Shown in pieces: positions 16,479 through 25,125 of a stretch of 64,000 nt of DNA. This DNA is from an uncultured Alphaproteobacteria bacterium (GTDB lineage: Bacteria; Pseudomonadota; Alphaproteobacteria; UBA2966): NCBI GenBank assembly GCA_958295725.1, contig OY282368.1, positions 2,440,001 to 2,504,000 of the forward strand, given 5' to 3'. Under the pieces are notes generated by a model, which was not told the origin of the DNA, did no database searches, and saw only the letters and a program-made list of their open reading frames with translations. Positions within the stretch are counted from its first letter, which is position 1; each line of letters begins with the position of its first letter. The translations under genes and the position numbers were made by a program.

Positions 16479-16805
16479 TTGACACGCGTCCACCCGGACG
16501 GTCGAATCGAGGCCGATACAAGCGCCTGCGCGGCCGCCGGGTGGTCCGCCGACCGGGTGGAAAAGACCATCCGGGTTCTGGGTTTGAACGTCCAACGACT
16601 ACAGACGGCCCGGAAGGATTATTGGCGCAACCTCTCCATGAAGATGAGCGCGTATCGCGGCAACCCGAACGCGATGGAAGATTGGGCGCGCAGCCGACTT
16701 TTGCCTCATGGCGGAGTTCTATCGAAGTTTTTCACTACCAATCGCTCGTATTTCGGGGAATTGGGCGAGAGCATCCTGGCGAAACACCCTCGAACCTGGA
16801 TTTGA
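16479..16805 (+). pseudogene. ptuB: PtuB-like HNH nuclease, C-terminal part separated by IS
   Basis: 108 codons plus stop continue ptuB after the IS: LTRVHPDGRIEADTSACAAA, then ADRVEKTIRVLGLNVQRLQTAR, which matches the C-terminal helical region expected in TIGR02646/PtuB proteins (a D-G-x-I-E segment followed by a leucine/asparagine helix). There is no start codon with a ribosome site here. A fusion from the transposase frame is not possible either, because that gene stops at 16464. Rejoined to 14918-15334 it gives a 247-residue protein. Confidence 0.78.
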
Positions 16806-16921
16806 ATCGACGCCCGGCGCGCGCCCGGGAGTGTAGGGAGCCGGCGACCCCCGCCCGCCGGGTCGTGATAGCCTTCGCGAATGTTCGGGGAGCGGCAGCG
16901 GGCGTTCGTGGACGGCCGGCG
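16806..16921. other. Non-coding GC-rich gap after ptuB, possible terminator
   Basis: About 115 bases without a gene. It holds two short GC palindromes: CCCGG/CCGGG around 16817-16834, and CGACCC/GGGTCG around 16850-16866. These could end ptuAB transcription, but there is no clear T-tract. Nothing else recognised. Confidence 0.3.
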
Positions 16922-17152
16922 CGTCGGCCCTGGCTTGGCGCCAGCGCCCGAGGGCATCGCGTCTTGGCGCCGCTTCGCTACGCTCCGCGCCGCCAAGACG
17001 CGATGCCAGGGCGGCGGCTCGTGTAATCTGCCGGGGCAGGCCGAAGGTCTGCATGGGGGTCCTCCTTCACGCTGTCTGTTCAACACCAACAGCGTCGGAG
17101 ACCCCCACCCCTCTTTCAAGGGCCGCGTCTCACATCTGTCTGAACGAGGTCA
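16922..17152 (-). mobile_element. Truncated IS481-like element, left end only, inverted
   Basis: Read on the minus strand, this repeats the left end of the element at 15335: TGACCTCGTTCAGACAG, then the leader and a start codon at 17054. The first 44 transposase codons follow (MQTFGLPRQITRAAALASRL and so on), about 37 of 44 identical to the intact copy. Homology stops near 16922, where unrelated sequence begins, so the transposase is broken. It lies in opposite orientation to the intact copy. Confidence 0.82.
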
Positions 17153-17182
17153 ACGTGTCCAGAACCGAGTCGGCGAATGTGT

Positions 17183-17194
17183 TGAACCAGGACA
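17183..17194 (+). repeat. Possible right-end remnant of an IS481-like element
   Basis: TGAACCAGGACA is identical to the last 12 bases of the intact IS (16462-16473) in the same orientation. It sits 30 bases from the outer end of the truncated copy, between the IS debris and tRNA-Arg. It may be the tip of a lost element; 12 bases is short, so chance is possible. Confidence 0.35.
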
Positions 17195-17236
17195 GCGAAT
17201 TGCACCGCCACGGAGCTTTGGGTAACGTCGGTCCCG

Positions 17237-17313
17237 GCACCCGTAGCTCAGTTGGATAGAGCGCTGCCCTCCGAAGGCAGAGGTCACAGGTTCGAATCCT
17301 GTCGGGTGCGCCA
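17237..17313 (+). tRNA. tRNA-Arg (anticodon CCG)
   Basis: A full cloverleaf of 77 bases: acceptor GCACCCG/CGGGTGC, D-arm GCTCAGTTGGATAGAGC, anticodon stem CTGCC/GGCAG with loop CTCCGAA (anticodon CCG, reading CGG), T-arm ACAGG-TTCGAAT-CCTGT, discriminator G and encoded CCA at 17311-17313. It stands directly beside the IS-rich ptuAB locus. Confidence 0.96.
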
Positions 17314-17349
17314 CGATCCTCCCGGAGATATCGGGACCCGCGTCGGCGG

Positions 17350-18147
17350 TCAGGCGCCCTTGAACACCGGTTTGCGCTTTTCGTGGAAGGCCTCGACGCC
17401 TTCGCGGAAATCTTCGGACTGCCGCAGCCGCGAGTAGCAATGCCCCTCCGTCTGAATGGCGGCCGACAGAAACATGTCCTCCGTTTCGTTGAGCAGGCGC
17501 TTGGCCGTCCGCTGCGCCAGCGGCGCGAATTCGCGAAGTTCGGCGACAAGCGCGTCCGTGGCCGTCTCCAGCTCGTCGTCCCGCACCACCTCGGTGACGA
17601 TGCCCCAATCGAAAGCCTGCCGGGCGGAGATACGCCGGGAGCGCATGACGATGTCCTTGGTCCGCGCGATGCCGATCATCTTCTGCAGGCGCGCCGACCC
17701 GCCCGATCCCGGGATCTGACCCAGCCGCTGCTCGGGAAGGGCGTAGAGCGCCGTCTCGGAGGCGATGCGGAAGTCGCAAGCCAGAGAGAGCTCGAAGCCG
17801 ACGCCGAAGCAGTAGCCACGATTGGCGGCGACGACGGGCTTCTCGCACCGCGCCGGCGCGGCCATGTCGTCGGCGAGCTTCGAGACGCGCTCGGGCGACG
17901 CCTCCATGAACCCCCGGATGTACCCGCCCGAGGAAAAGTTCGGACCAAGAGCGCGAAGCACGATCACGCGAACCCGGTCGTCGCGGTCGAGCGTCTCGAA
18001 CGCCGTTCGCAGTTCCGGTCGCTGGCTCATGAAGATCGTGTTCATGTCGCCACGGTCGAGGACGATATCGCCGCGTTGCCGTCCGGTGTCGACCTCGACC
18101 GTGAAGCCGTCGAAGGCCTCGCCGCGCGGCTCTTTCGTCGTTTCCAT
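17350..18147 (-). CDS. Enoyl-CoA hydratase/isomerase family protein (crotonase) 1
   Basis: The 265-residue protein has the crotonase fold motifs [10 protein letters not shown] (oxyanion region), [29 protein letters not shown] and [19 protein letters not shown]. The family hydrates or isomerises acyl-CoA double bonds or acts on other acyl-CoAs. It is followed upstream on the same strand by an acyl-CoA ligase and a second crotonase, suggesting one catabolic operon for a carboxylic acid. The exact substrate is not readable. Confidence 0.83.
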   Translation of the reverse strand: METTKEPRGEAFDGFTVEVDTGRQRGDIVLDRGDMNTIFMSQRPELRTAFETLDRDDRVRVIVLRALGPNFSSGGYIRGFMEASPERVSKLADDMAAPARCEKPVVAANRGYCFGVGFELSLACDFRIASETALYALPEQRLGQIPGSGGSARLQKMIGIARTKDIVMRSRRISARQAFDWGIVTEVVRDDELETATDALVAELREFAPLAQRTAKRLLNETEDMFLSAAIQTEGHCYSRLRQSEDFREGVEAFHEKRKPVFKGA

Positions 18148-18182
18148 GATCGACGCCCTTTCCTCCGCTTCGGTCCCCGGTC

Positions 18183-19805
18183 TCACGCCGCCAATACCAT
18201 GTCCAGCAACCGCTTCTTGTCGATCTTGTTGCCGCCGACTCGGGGAAACTCGACCAGTTCGACGAATCGCGCCGGTATCTTGTAGGTCGCGAGGCCGCCC
18301 GACCGCAGGACCTCCGCCAGACCTTCCGTGTCGATCGTCCTGCCGTCCCGCGCCTGCACGAAGGCCCACGGCACCTCGCCGTACTCGGCGTCGGGCACCG
18401 CGACGACGGCGCACTGGAACACATCGGGATGCCTGGCGATCTCCCGCTCGACCTCGATCGGCAGCACCTTGTGCCCGCTTCGGTTGACGACCTCCCTGGA
18501 GCGCCCCAACAGCGTCAACCGTCCGTCACCGTCGAGAACGCCCATGTCCCCGGTCGCGTACCAGCCGTCCGACCAGACGGCCCGCGTAGCCTCGGGGTCG
18601 TTCCAGTAGCCGAGCGCGGCGAAGGGCGCGGAGACCCTGACATGACCGACCTCGCCCGCGGGAAGCTCCGCGCCGCCGTCGTCGTCGATCCGCAGACGGC
18701 AACCCGGAAGCGGCAAGCCGGTGCTTCCGTCGAGCCGCAGCGCCACCGGCTCGTCGACGTCCGCATGCCCGAAACCGGGACACTCCATCGCACCCGAAGC
18801 GACCACCACCCGACAGTCGGTCAGGTCCTCGATACGTCGCGCCGCCTCGAGACCCGCGGCCCCCGTGCCGACCCGCAAGGCCCGTAACGAGCTCAGATCG
18901 AACGACCCGAGGTCTTCCCGGGCGAGGCGGGCGAGGACGACCGGCACCGTGGTCGCGACCGTGATCCTCGCGTCCTCCACCAGCCGCAGCAGGGCGCGCG
19001 CCTCGAACGTCGGGGGAAATACGCAGGCGAAGGGCAATGCACCCGTCATCGTCCATGCCAGCACGCCGGCCGCGCCCGACATCGGCGCGAACATGCCGAC
19101 AATATCGTCCTCCCGCATCCCCAACCGTCCGGCGATGCCGCGGCCGATGCAGATTTGCGCCGCCTCCGGCCATTCGTTGAGCTTGGCGAGGCTACTGGTC
19201 CCGCTGGAGGCGGTGATCAGGGACACCTCGTCGAACCGGAACCGCCGCTCGGCGATCCGGTCGCGGCCGTCGCCGCCCTCGGGCGGCGCTACCAGGTCCG
19301 ACCAGCTCGACCATCCGTCCGGCGGCAACTCCGACGCGAGGGCGACGCGCAGCGTCTTCGTCGATCGGCCGACGCCCGTCCCTTCCAGCCATGTCCTTCG
19401 GCCGTCGTCGTCCATGGAGTCGAGAGCGACGAAGACGGCGCTCGGATCGATCCGCTCGAAGGTGTGGTCGAGCTCCCGCCGGCGCCACTGCATCGGCGCG
19501 AAACAGCCCAGAACGCCAGCCTTCTTGAAGGCGATCCGCAGCACCGTCTCGCGGGTCGACGACGGGATCTGCACGAGCGCCCGGCCGTCGCGGGGGATGC
19601 CGCGAGCGATCAGGTTGGCGGCGATCCGGTCGGTAACCTCGTGGAGCCGCCGCCAAGTGAGCCCGATCTCCCGGTCGCGACAGGCGATCCCGTCGGGAAA
19701 GTCCCGCGCGTAGGCGGCATAGCGGCCGACCATGGTGTCCCGGGACCAGTGGCCGGCGGCGAGACGGGTCTCGACCTTCTCCCGGTCGATCCGGGTCGGC
19801 CGCAT
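18183..19805 (-). CDS. Acyl-CoA synthetase/AMP-dependent ligase (ANL family)
   Basis: The 540-residue enzyme activates a carboxylic acid as acyl-AMP and then as a CoA thioester. It has [17 protein letters not shown] (A7/A8 region), [21 protein letters not shown] and a C-terminal NKIDKKRL with the expected A10 lysine. The A3 phosphate loop reads [17 protein letters not shown] rather than the usual TSGTTGxPK, so this is a divergent member. An ATG at 19823 in frame would add six residues; I chose 19805 because GGGGCGA precedes it. It lies between two crotonase genes on the same strand. Confidence 0.82.
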   Translation of the reverse strand: MRPTRIDREKVETRLAAGHWSRDTMVGRYAAYARDFPDGIACRDREIGLTWRRLHEVTDRIAANLIARGIPRDGRALVQIPSSTRETVLRIAFKKAGVLGCFAPMQWRRRELDHTFERIDPSAVFVALDSMDDDGRRTWLEGTGVGRSTKTLRVALASELPPDGWSSWSDLVAPPEGGDGRDRIAERRFRFDEVSLITASSGTSSLAKLNEWPEAAQICIGRGIAGRLGMREDDIVGMFAPMSGAAGVLAWTMTGALPFACVFPPTFEARALLRLVEDARITVATTVPVVLARLAREDLGSFDLSSLRALRVGTGAAGLEAARRIEDLTDCRVVVASGAMECPGFGHADVDEPVALRLDGSTGLPLPGCRLRIDDDGGAELPAGEVGHVRVSAPFAALGYWNDPEATRAVWSDGWYATGDMGVLDGDGRLTLLGRSREVVNRSGHKVLPIEVEREIARHPDVFQCAVVAVPDAEYGEVPWAFVQARDGRTIDTEGLAEVLRSGGLATYKIPARFVELVEFPRVGGNKIDKKRLLDMVLAA

Positions 19806-19834
19806 GTTCGATCTTCGCCCCATCGGCACCCGCG

Positions 19835-20620
19835 CTACCGGCCCGTGTATTCCGGGGAACGTTTTTCGGCGAAGGCCTTCAAGCCCTCGCGGCCATCCTC
19901 GGTGCCCATGCAAATGGCATAGAGCTTGCGCTCGTAGTCGATGCCGGTCAGGAGGTCGGTTTCCGTCGATCGCAGCACGGCGTCGCGTCCGGCCACGAAC
20001 GCCATCGGCGCTCGGGATCCCAGCTCGCGCGCCAGTTCCTTCGCGCGCGGCAGCAGGTCGACCCGCGGCCTGACCTCGGTAACGAGGCCGATGGACGCCG
20101 CCGTCCGGGCGTCGATGCGCTGCCCGGTCAGCACCATCTGCATGGCCCAGCCGAGACCGACGAAGCGATAGAGGCGTTGTGTCCCGCCGCTACCCGGGAT
20201 CTGGCCCAAGGTGATCTCCGGCTGCCCGAACACGGCGTTGTCACTGGCGATACGGACCGTGCACCCCATGGCGAATTCGAGGCCGGCGCCGAGGCAGTAG
20301 CCGTTGACGGCGGCGACGGTCGGCTTGCCCAGGCGCTCGATCGCGGTCGGCAGATCCTTGCGGAGCGTGGCCGCCGGGCCCATCTCCGAGGCCAGCGTCC
20401 GCCGTTCGAGCTCCGGGATGTTGGCGCCGGCGCTGAACGACTCTTCGCCGTGCCCGGTGAACACGATGGCCCTGACCGCGGCATCGGTCTCCGCGCGGCG
20501 GACGCAATCCAGCAGGTCGACCCGCATCCGGTGGCTCAGGGCGTTGCGCCGTTCGGGCCAGCGCAGCGTGACGATCAGCAGATCGTCATCCGTTTCGGTC
20601 ATCACGTTCTCGTATTCCAT
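19835..20620 (-). CDS. Enoyl-CoA hydratase/isomerase family protein (crotonase) 2
   Basis: The 261-residue crotonase carries [63 protein letters not shown] and a C-terminal REGLKAFAEKRSPEY. The glutamate in GQPEITLG and the GSGGTQRL loop are as in active enoyl-CoA hydratases. It is the first gene of the crotonase-ligase-crotonase set on this strand. I chose the ATG at 20620 with GAAGAGGA upstream. Confidence 0.85.
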   Translation of the reverse strand: MEYENVMTETDDDLLIVTLRWPERRNALSHRMRVDLLDCVRRAETDAAVRAIVFTGHGEESFSAGANIPELERRTLASEMGPAATLRKDLPTAIERLGKPTVAAVNGYCLGAGLEFAMGCTVRIASDNAVFGQPEITLGQIPGSGGTQRLYRFVGLGWAMQMVLTGQRIDARTAASIGLVTEVRPRVDLLPRAKELARELGSRAPMAFVAGRDAVLRSTETDLLTGIDYERKLYAICMGTEDGREGLKAFAEKRSPEYTGR

Positions 20621-20781
20621 CACGGGTCGGTCCTCTTCACTCGTCCGTTCGATGGCGCGTCGATACGCGCCACCCATAACAATCGCGGCGCGAAACCTCA
20701 ATCGGACCGCATCGGGGAATCGGGAAAACCGAGTGACGCGCATGACCCCGAGGCGCTACCCTTCGGGATTGTCCGAGCGGG

Positions 20782-20844
20782 CGCGCCCCGCCCTCCGGGT
20801 TCCCCATCGTGGGGCCGCGGGTTCGAGTCCCGCAGGGCGCGTCC
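20782..20844 (+). other. tRNA-like fragment (T-arm plus acceptor-like ends)
   Basis: GCGGG-TTCGAGT-CCCGC at 20817-20833 is a perfect T-arm. CGCGCCC at 20782-20788 can pair with GGGCGCG at 20835-20841. The 28 bases between hold only small hairpins (CCC-TCC-GGG and CCCCA-TCG-TGGGG), too few for normal D and anticodon arms. The 3' bases are TCC, not CCA. Probably a decayed tRNA or integration scar; not called as a functional tRNA. Confidence 0.35.
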
Positions 20845-20870
20845 GGATACTGGCACAGGGAGTGTGCGTC

Positions 20871-22073
20871 ATGCGTCCGTTCGACGGCATCCGCATCGTC
20901 GATCTCACCCAGATCCTCGCCGGTCCCTACTGCACGTACCAGCTTGGCCTGCTCGGGGCGGAGGTGATCAAGATCGAGCTCCCCGGTCAGGGCGATTGGA
21001 TCCGCGTCACCGGCCTCGACCCGGAACTCCGCGAGGCGCGCATGGGAACGCACTTCCTGTCCCAGAACGCCGGGAAGAGATCGGTCACCGTCAACATGAA
21101 GGACGCGCGCGGCCGGGACATCGTGAGGAAGCTGGTCGAGACGGGCGACGTGTTCGTCGAGAACTTCCGTCCCGGCTCGGCCGAGCGGCTCGGCCTGTCC
21201 TACGAGGATGTGCGCGCCATCAGGCCGGATATCATCTATTGCTCGCTGTCGGCATACGGCCAGGACGGCCCGTGGTCCCACCGCAAGGGCTACGACCACG
21301 TCCTGCAGGGAACGACGGGGGTCATGAGCCTCACGGGCACGCCGGAAACGGGTCCGATCAAGGCGGGCCTGGCGTTCATCGACTACGCCACGGGGCTCAA
21401 CGGCGCCTTCGCCATCTCCGCCGCGCTGCTCGAGCGCCGGAAGACCGGCGAAGGCAAGCGCATCGACGTCGCCATGCTCGATTCGACACTGCTGTTGATG
21501 TCGAACATCGTCGCCGACTACCTGATCACGGGAACCGTACCCGAGCTCGTCGGCAACGAGCCCCAAAGCCGCAGTCCCACCGCCGGCGTCTTCGACGCGA
21601 AGGACCGGCCGATCCTGATCGCGGCCAACTCCGACGTGCAGTGCCGCGCCCTGATGACGGCGCTCGGGCTCGAGGACCTGATCGACGATCCCAGGTTCGC
21701 CGATCATCGGTCACGACTCGCCAACAAGCCCGAACTGCGCCGGATCGTCGACGACGCGCTGAAGGCCAGATCCGGCGAAGAATGGGAGGAGATCCTGGAC
21801 GGCGCGGAGGTGCCCGCCGGGCTGATCCGCAATGTCGCCGAGGTGATGGCGGAGGGTGGCCAAGCCATGTCGCGGGGGATTTCGCGAGAGATGACCCTGC
21901 CCGGTCACGACCGCAAGATCGGCGTACCGACAGCGGGCTTCAAAGTAGACGGCGACGTCATCGGGGCCGACCGTCCGCCGCCCGAGGTCGGCGCCGATAC
22001 GGACGCGGTGCTCACCGGGCTCGGCTACGGCGCCGCCGAAATCTCGAAGCTCCGGGAAGCGGGCGTCGTCTGA
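20871..22073 (+). CDS. CaiB/BaiF (class III) CoA-transferase
   Basis: The 400-residue enzyme moves CoA between carboxylic acids or acts as an acyl-CoA racemase-like protein. It shows the family N-terminus LAGPYCTYQLGLLGAEVIKIE, VFVENFRPGSAERLGL, YCSLSAYGQDGPW, the likely catalytic aspartate D171 in FIDYATGLNGAF, and RRKTGEGKRIDVAMLDS. AGGGAG lies 8 bases before the ATG at 20871. Divergent from the crotonase/ligase set, it probably supplies or recycles the CoA ester for that pathway (inference). Confidence 0.88.
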   Translation: MRPFDGIRIVDLTQILAGPYCTYQLGLLGAEVIKIELPGQGDWIRVTGLDPELREARMGTHFLSQNAGKRSVTVNMKDARGRDIVRKLVETGDVFVENFRPGSAERLGLSYEDVRAIRPDIIYCSLSAYGQDGPWSHRKGYDHVLQGTTGVMSLTGTPETGPIKAGLAFIDYATGLNGAFAISAALLERRKTGEGKRIDVAMLDSTLLLMSNIVADYLITGTVPELVGNEPQSRSPTAGVFDAKDRPILIAANSDVQCRALMTALGLEDLIDDPRFADHRSRLANKPELRRIVDDALKARSGEEWEEILDGAEVPAGLIRNVAEVMAEGGQAMSRGISREMTLPGHDRKIGVPTAGFKVDGDVIGADRPPPEVGADTDAVLTGLGYGAAEISKLREAGVV

Positions 22074-22129
22074 GGTCGGGTGTCTTCCGAGCTCGTCGGC
22101 CCGACGTCGACCCGCGCGCCGGTCGCGTC

Positions 22130-22828
22130 ATGACGCGCCTGATCTCGTGGAACATCCGTCACGGCGGCGGCACCCGTACGGAAGCGATCGCCGAGGCGAT
22201 CGCGGGCCATCGGCCCGACGTCGCGGTGCTCTCGGAATTCCGGCACAACCGCTTCGGCGCCCGCCTGCACGAGCGCCTCGCCGACATGGGCCTCGTGCAC
22301 CGCCGGTCGGGGCGGGCGGCGGCGCCAGCCAACACGGTCTCCGTCGCCTCCCGATATCCCCTGACGCCGCTTCCACGGACCGGATATCTGGGGGAATGGT
22401 CCCATCGGGTGGTCGCGGCGCGGTGCGGGGATTTCCGGCTCGTCGGGCTCTACCTGCCCAACCTGAAGGCGAAGTTGCCGCTGCTCGAATACCTGATCGC
22501 CCTGCCGCGCGCCTACCACCGGGAATCCTCGTTGCTGGTGGGCGATCTCAACGCCGGCAAGCAGGGGATCGACGGCCCCGACACGTTCGTGTTCTTCGAG
22601 GGCGCCTACCTCGAGAAGCTCGAATCCCAAGGCTGGACGGACGGGTTTCGTCATTTCCACGGACTTGAGCGGGACTTCACCTGGTACAGCCACCGGCGAA
22701 ACGGCTACCGGCTGGATTACGCGATGTCGTCGCCCCCGATGACCGGCCGCCTGCGCGGCGCCTGGCACTCCCATCGGGAACGCGAGATCGGCCTGTCGGA
22801 CCATTCGATCCTGATCGTCGACTTCTGA
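22130..22828 (+). CDS. Endonuclease/exonuclease/phosphatase-family protein
   Basis: The 232-residue protein has the EEP fold landmarks: ISWNIRHGGG (metal-site N), DVAVLSEFR (E), SSLLVGDLNAGKQGID (D and N), and a terminal LDYAMSS plus GLSDHSILIVDF (catalytic His). Family members cleave phosphodiesters in DNA, RNA or lipids. Its start lies 56 bases after the CoA-transferase stop. The substrate cannot be told. Confidence 0.8.
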   Translation: MTRLISWNIRHGGGTRTEAIAEAIAGHRPDVAVLSEFRHNRFGARLHERLADMGLVHRRSGRAAAPANTVSVASRYPLTPLPRTGYLGEWSHRVVAARCGDFRLVGLYLPNLKAKLPLLEYLIALPRAYHRESSLLVGDLNAGKQGIDGPDTFVFFEGAYLEKLESQGWTDGFRHFHGLERDFTWYSHRRNGYRLDYAMSSPPMTGRLRGAWHSHREREIGLSDHSILIVDF

Positions 22829-22856
22829 CGGGCGGGCGTCGGAGGCAGGGACCGCG

Positions 22857-23612
22857 CTAAATCATGATCATCCCGCCGTTCACGTCCAGTACCTGCCCGG
22901 TGACCCAGTTGGATTGCGGCGAGGCGAGGAACACGATCGCCTGCGCGATGTCGCCGGGCATTCCGTAACGGCCCAGGGGCACGACGGTCGCCGGATCCGG
23001 CGGGCTGCCGGCATTCACGATGTCGTTCCACATCGTTCCCACGAGGGGGCCGGGCGCCACGGCGTTGGCGTAGATGCCGTCGTCCGTGCTGTTACGGGCG
23101 ATGTTCTTGATCAGGGCGTGGACCGCGCCTTTGGACGCCGCGTAGGCGGCACCGCTGGCCGCTCCGCCGAACCGGCCCGCGGTCGAGCCGATGGCGACGA
23201 TCTTTCCGTAACCCCGCTTCTTCATGACCGGCACGACGGCCCGGGCCACGTTCATGACCCCGTACACGTTGACGTTCATCACCCGGTCCCATTCCTCGTC
23301 CGTCACCGTGTCCACGCGGGCGAGCGTGACGATTCCGGCGGCCAGAATGGCGATGTCGATACGTCCATGCTCCGACATCACGTCGGCCACCAGCGACTCG
23401 GCGGCAGACCTCGACGTGACGTCGAGTCGCCTGTAGACGATCGAGTCGTCCTCCGCGAACGCATCGCTGGAGTCGTGGACGTCGGTTCCCACGACAGCGG
23501 CGCCGCGGTCGGCCAGCGCCCTGGCCGTTACGCGGCCCACGTCTCCGGTCGCCCCCGTGAGGACGGCGACCTGTCCGGAGAGGTTCGGGGGGCCGCTGTC
23601 GGGCATGACCAT
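22857..23612 (-). CDS. Short-chain dehydrogenase/reductase (SDR) 1
   Basis: The 251-residue SDR has TGATGDVGRVTARAL (cofactor glycine motif), the catalytic IGSTAG serine region, Y-x3-K in YAASKGAVHALIKN, and a C-terminal SNWVTGQVLDVNGGMI. It reduces or oxidises a carbonyl/alcohol with NAD(P). The conserved NAG motif reads LAAGIV here. The ATG at 23612 follows GGGAGAGGGAG. It is 35 bases downstream of another SDR gene, so the two are likely cotranscribed. Confidence 0.83.
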   Translation of the reverse strand: MVMPDSGPPNLSGQVAVLTGATGDVGRVTARALADRGAAVVGTDVHDSSDAFAEDDSIVYRRLDVTSRSAAESLVADVMSEHGRIDIAILAAGIVTLARVDTVTDEEWDRVMNVNVYGVMNVARAVVPVMKKRGYGKIVAIGSTAGRFGGAASGAAYAASKGAVHALIKNIARNSTDDGIYANAVAPGPLVGTMWNDIVNAGSPPDPATVVPLGRYGMPGDIAQAIVFLASPQSNWVTGQVLDVNGGMIMI

Positions 23613-23647
23613 GAACGGTTCTCCCTCTCCCTGTTCCGGCCTGTTCT

Positions 23648-24448
23648 CTAGAAGCTCTTCAACGTGACGCCACCGTCGACGACGATCTCCGCGCCCGTGA
23701 CGTATCGCGCCTCGTCCGAGGCGAGGTACAGGGCCGCGTAGGCCACGTCCCAGGCGTCTCCCATCCTGCCGGTCGGGCACATGGCGTCGCGGTCGGCGAT
23801 CGCCTTCGCCACGTCGCCGCCGTAGGCCTGGCCGGCGACGCGGGCCTCGACCAGCGGCGTGTGCATGAGGCCCGGGACTACGCAGTTCGATCGCACGCCC
23901 TTGTCCGCGTACTGGAAGGCGACGGCGTTGCTGAACTGAACGAGACCCGCCTTGGACGCCTGATAGGCGCAGAGTTGCCGGCCGATGTTGGTCCGGCTGG
24001 CGATGGACGAGATGTTGACGATGGCGCCGCCGCCCTGCGCCTCCATGACGGGCAGTACGTACTTGCAGGCCAGGAAGACGGTCTTGAGGTTGAAATCGAT
24101 CTGAAAATTCCAGTCTTCCTCGGAGAGCTCCACGGGTCCTCCGGGGATCGATCCTCCGCAGTTGTTGTGGAGGATGTCGATGCGCCCGTATTCCGCCATG
24201 CAGGCATTCGCCATGGCCGCGACCTGATCGGCCTTCGTGGCGTCGCCCACGTGGGTCGCGCAGACACCACCCTCCTCGTCGATGATCCTCCTGGTCTCAG
24301 CGACGGCGTCGCCGTCGATATCCACGGCGAAGACCCTGGCGCCCTCGCGGGCATAGAGCACGGCGGCCGCCTTGCCGTTGCCGTAGCCCTCGCCGACCGA
24401 GCCGGCGCCGATCACCATCGCGATCTTGCCTTCGACCCGCCCTGTCAT
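23648..24448 (-). CDS. Short-chain dehydrogenase/reductase (SDR) 2
   Basis: The 266-residue SDR has GAGSVGEGYGNGKAAAVLYA (cofactor loop), DIDGDAV, ILHNNCGGS, NISSIAS, the catalytic YQASKAGLVQFS and YVTGAEIVVDGGVTLK at the C-terminus. The acid after the second strand (VDID) suggests NAD preference (inference). Its ATG overlaps the stop of a truncated nuclease gene by TGA/ATG, an unusual junction that looks like a recombination scar. Confidence 0.83.
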   Translation of the reverse strand: MTGRVEGKIAMVIGAGSVGEGYGNGKAAAVLYAREGARVFAVDIDGDAVAETRRIIDEEGGVCATHVGDATKADQVAAMANACMAEYGRIDILHNNCGGSIPGGPVELSEEDWNFQIDFNLKTVFLACKYVLPVMEAQGGGAIVNISSIASRTNIGRQLCAYQASKAGLVQFSNAVAFQYADKGVRSNCVVPGLMHTPLVEARVAGQAYGGDVAKAIADRDAMCPTGRMGDAWDVAYAALYLASDEARYVTGAEIVVDGGVTLKSF

Positions 24449-24732
24449 CGCTGCGTCTTCCCCGCAAATGACGCGCCGCAAGAGTACGCCGCGCCGCCCG
24501 CCCGCCGGCATGACTGGCGACGTTCCGGCGCATCCATTCCCGCCAACCACACCCGTTCGCCGCGCCATCGAAGCGTATCCCCGTCCACGACAGAGGCCGC
24601 CCCGCCCGCCGGTTCCGCGCTCGCCACGCCAACAATGAGGATGATCACAGCCGCCGTCGCCCACAAGAACACGACGAACTTCAGCAACGCGGCAAGCGGT
24701 TCTTCCCAGGGCCGGAATTGGGGTTCAGTCAT
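24445..24732 (-). pseudogene. Truncated membrane-anchored SNase-like nuclease
   Basis: The 95 residues start with one membrane helix (LAALLKFVVFLWATAAVIIL), then the beginning of a staphylococcal-nuclease-like domain: VVDGDTLRWRGERVWLAGMDAPERRQSC and YSCG. A full domain needs about 60-80 more residues, including further catalytic Arg/Glu positions. Instead the frame runs through what looks like the leader of the SDR gene and stops on its start codon. Probably a 3'-deleted gene. It overlaps the upstream small membrane gene by ATGA. Confidence 0.6.
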
Positions 24733-24968
24733 TTGCCCGCCGCCGATACCGCAAGCGCCGCCATCACTTCCTCATGCCGCCGTTGGTCGGCTTCGCGTTG
24801 CTGCTTCATGGCTTCGCCTTGCTGCTCCATCGCCGCAATGCCGCGCCATATCCCAATCGCCGCCACCGTCATCGCCACGGCGTTCACGAACGAGGCCGCC
24901 GCACCGACGGCCGCTATCCACAGCGCCGCATGTTGCATCGTGAGGCTTGCGGCTTCGTAGCCCGTCAT
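24729..24968 (-). CDS. Small membrane protein with coiled-coil tail, unknown function
   Basis: The 79-residue protein has a hydrophobic segment (HAALWIAAVGAAASFVNAVA, continuing MTVAAIGIW) followed by a charged, Gln/Glu/Arg-rich helix (MEQQGEAMKQQREADQRRHEEV) likely to form a coiled coil. GAGGGGGCG precedes the ATG; a GTG at 24986 is also possible. It overlaps the truncated nuclease gene by four bases. Layout and size recall phage or plasmid accessory genes. No function assigned. Confidence 0.5.
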   Translation of the reverse strand: MTGYEAASLTMQHAALWIAAVGAAASFVNAVAMTVAAIGIWRGIAAMEQQGEAMKQQREADQRRHEEVMAALAVSAAGK

Positions 24969-24975
24969 CGCCCCC

Positions 24976-25125
24976 TCACCCGTCACGATACGACTTCACG
25001 CCAAGCCGCGACGCCCGCTTGCGGACCGCCCCATACGTCCGGCCCAAGTCATCCGCCACCGCTCGCAAGCGGTTCGCGTAGCCCCACGTCCGGCGGGTCC
25101 GGTCCGGCGCCGCTACTTCCAGCAT
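24976..25125 (-). CDS. Small helix-turn-helix-like protein, unknown
   Basis: From the ATG at 25125 the product has 49 residues, ending RAVADDLGRTYGAVRKRASRLGVKSYRDG, which resembles a short DNA-binding helix-turn-helix of the kind found in phage or GcrA/SANT-like proteins. It is the first of three closely packed small genes on this strand. The start is uncertain because the frame stays open to 25317. Function not assigned beyond possible DNA binding. Confidence 0.4.
   Translation of the reverse strand: MLEVAAPDRTRRTWGYANRLRAVADDLGRTYGAVRKRASRLGVKSYRDG

Noticed and set aside
13644-16805. Retron-type defence system using PtuAB as effector
   Set aside because: No reverse transcriptase or ncRNA-like repeat is seen near the pair; a stand-alone Septu-like system fits better.
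17314-17349. Integration duplicate of the tRNA-Arg 3' end
   Set aside because: No second copy of the tRNA 3' segment was found nearby, so an island boundary at this tRNA is unsupported.
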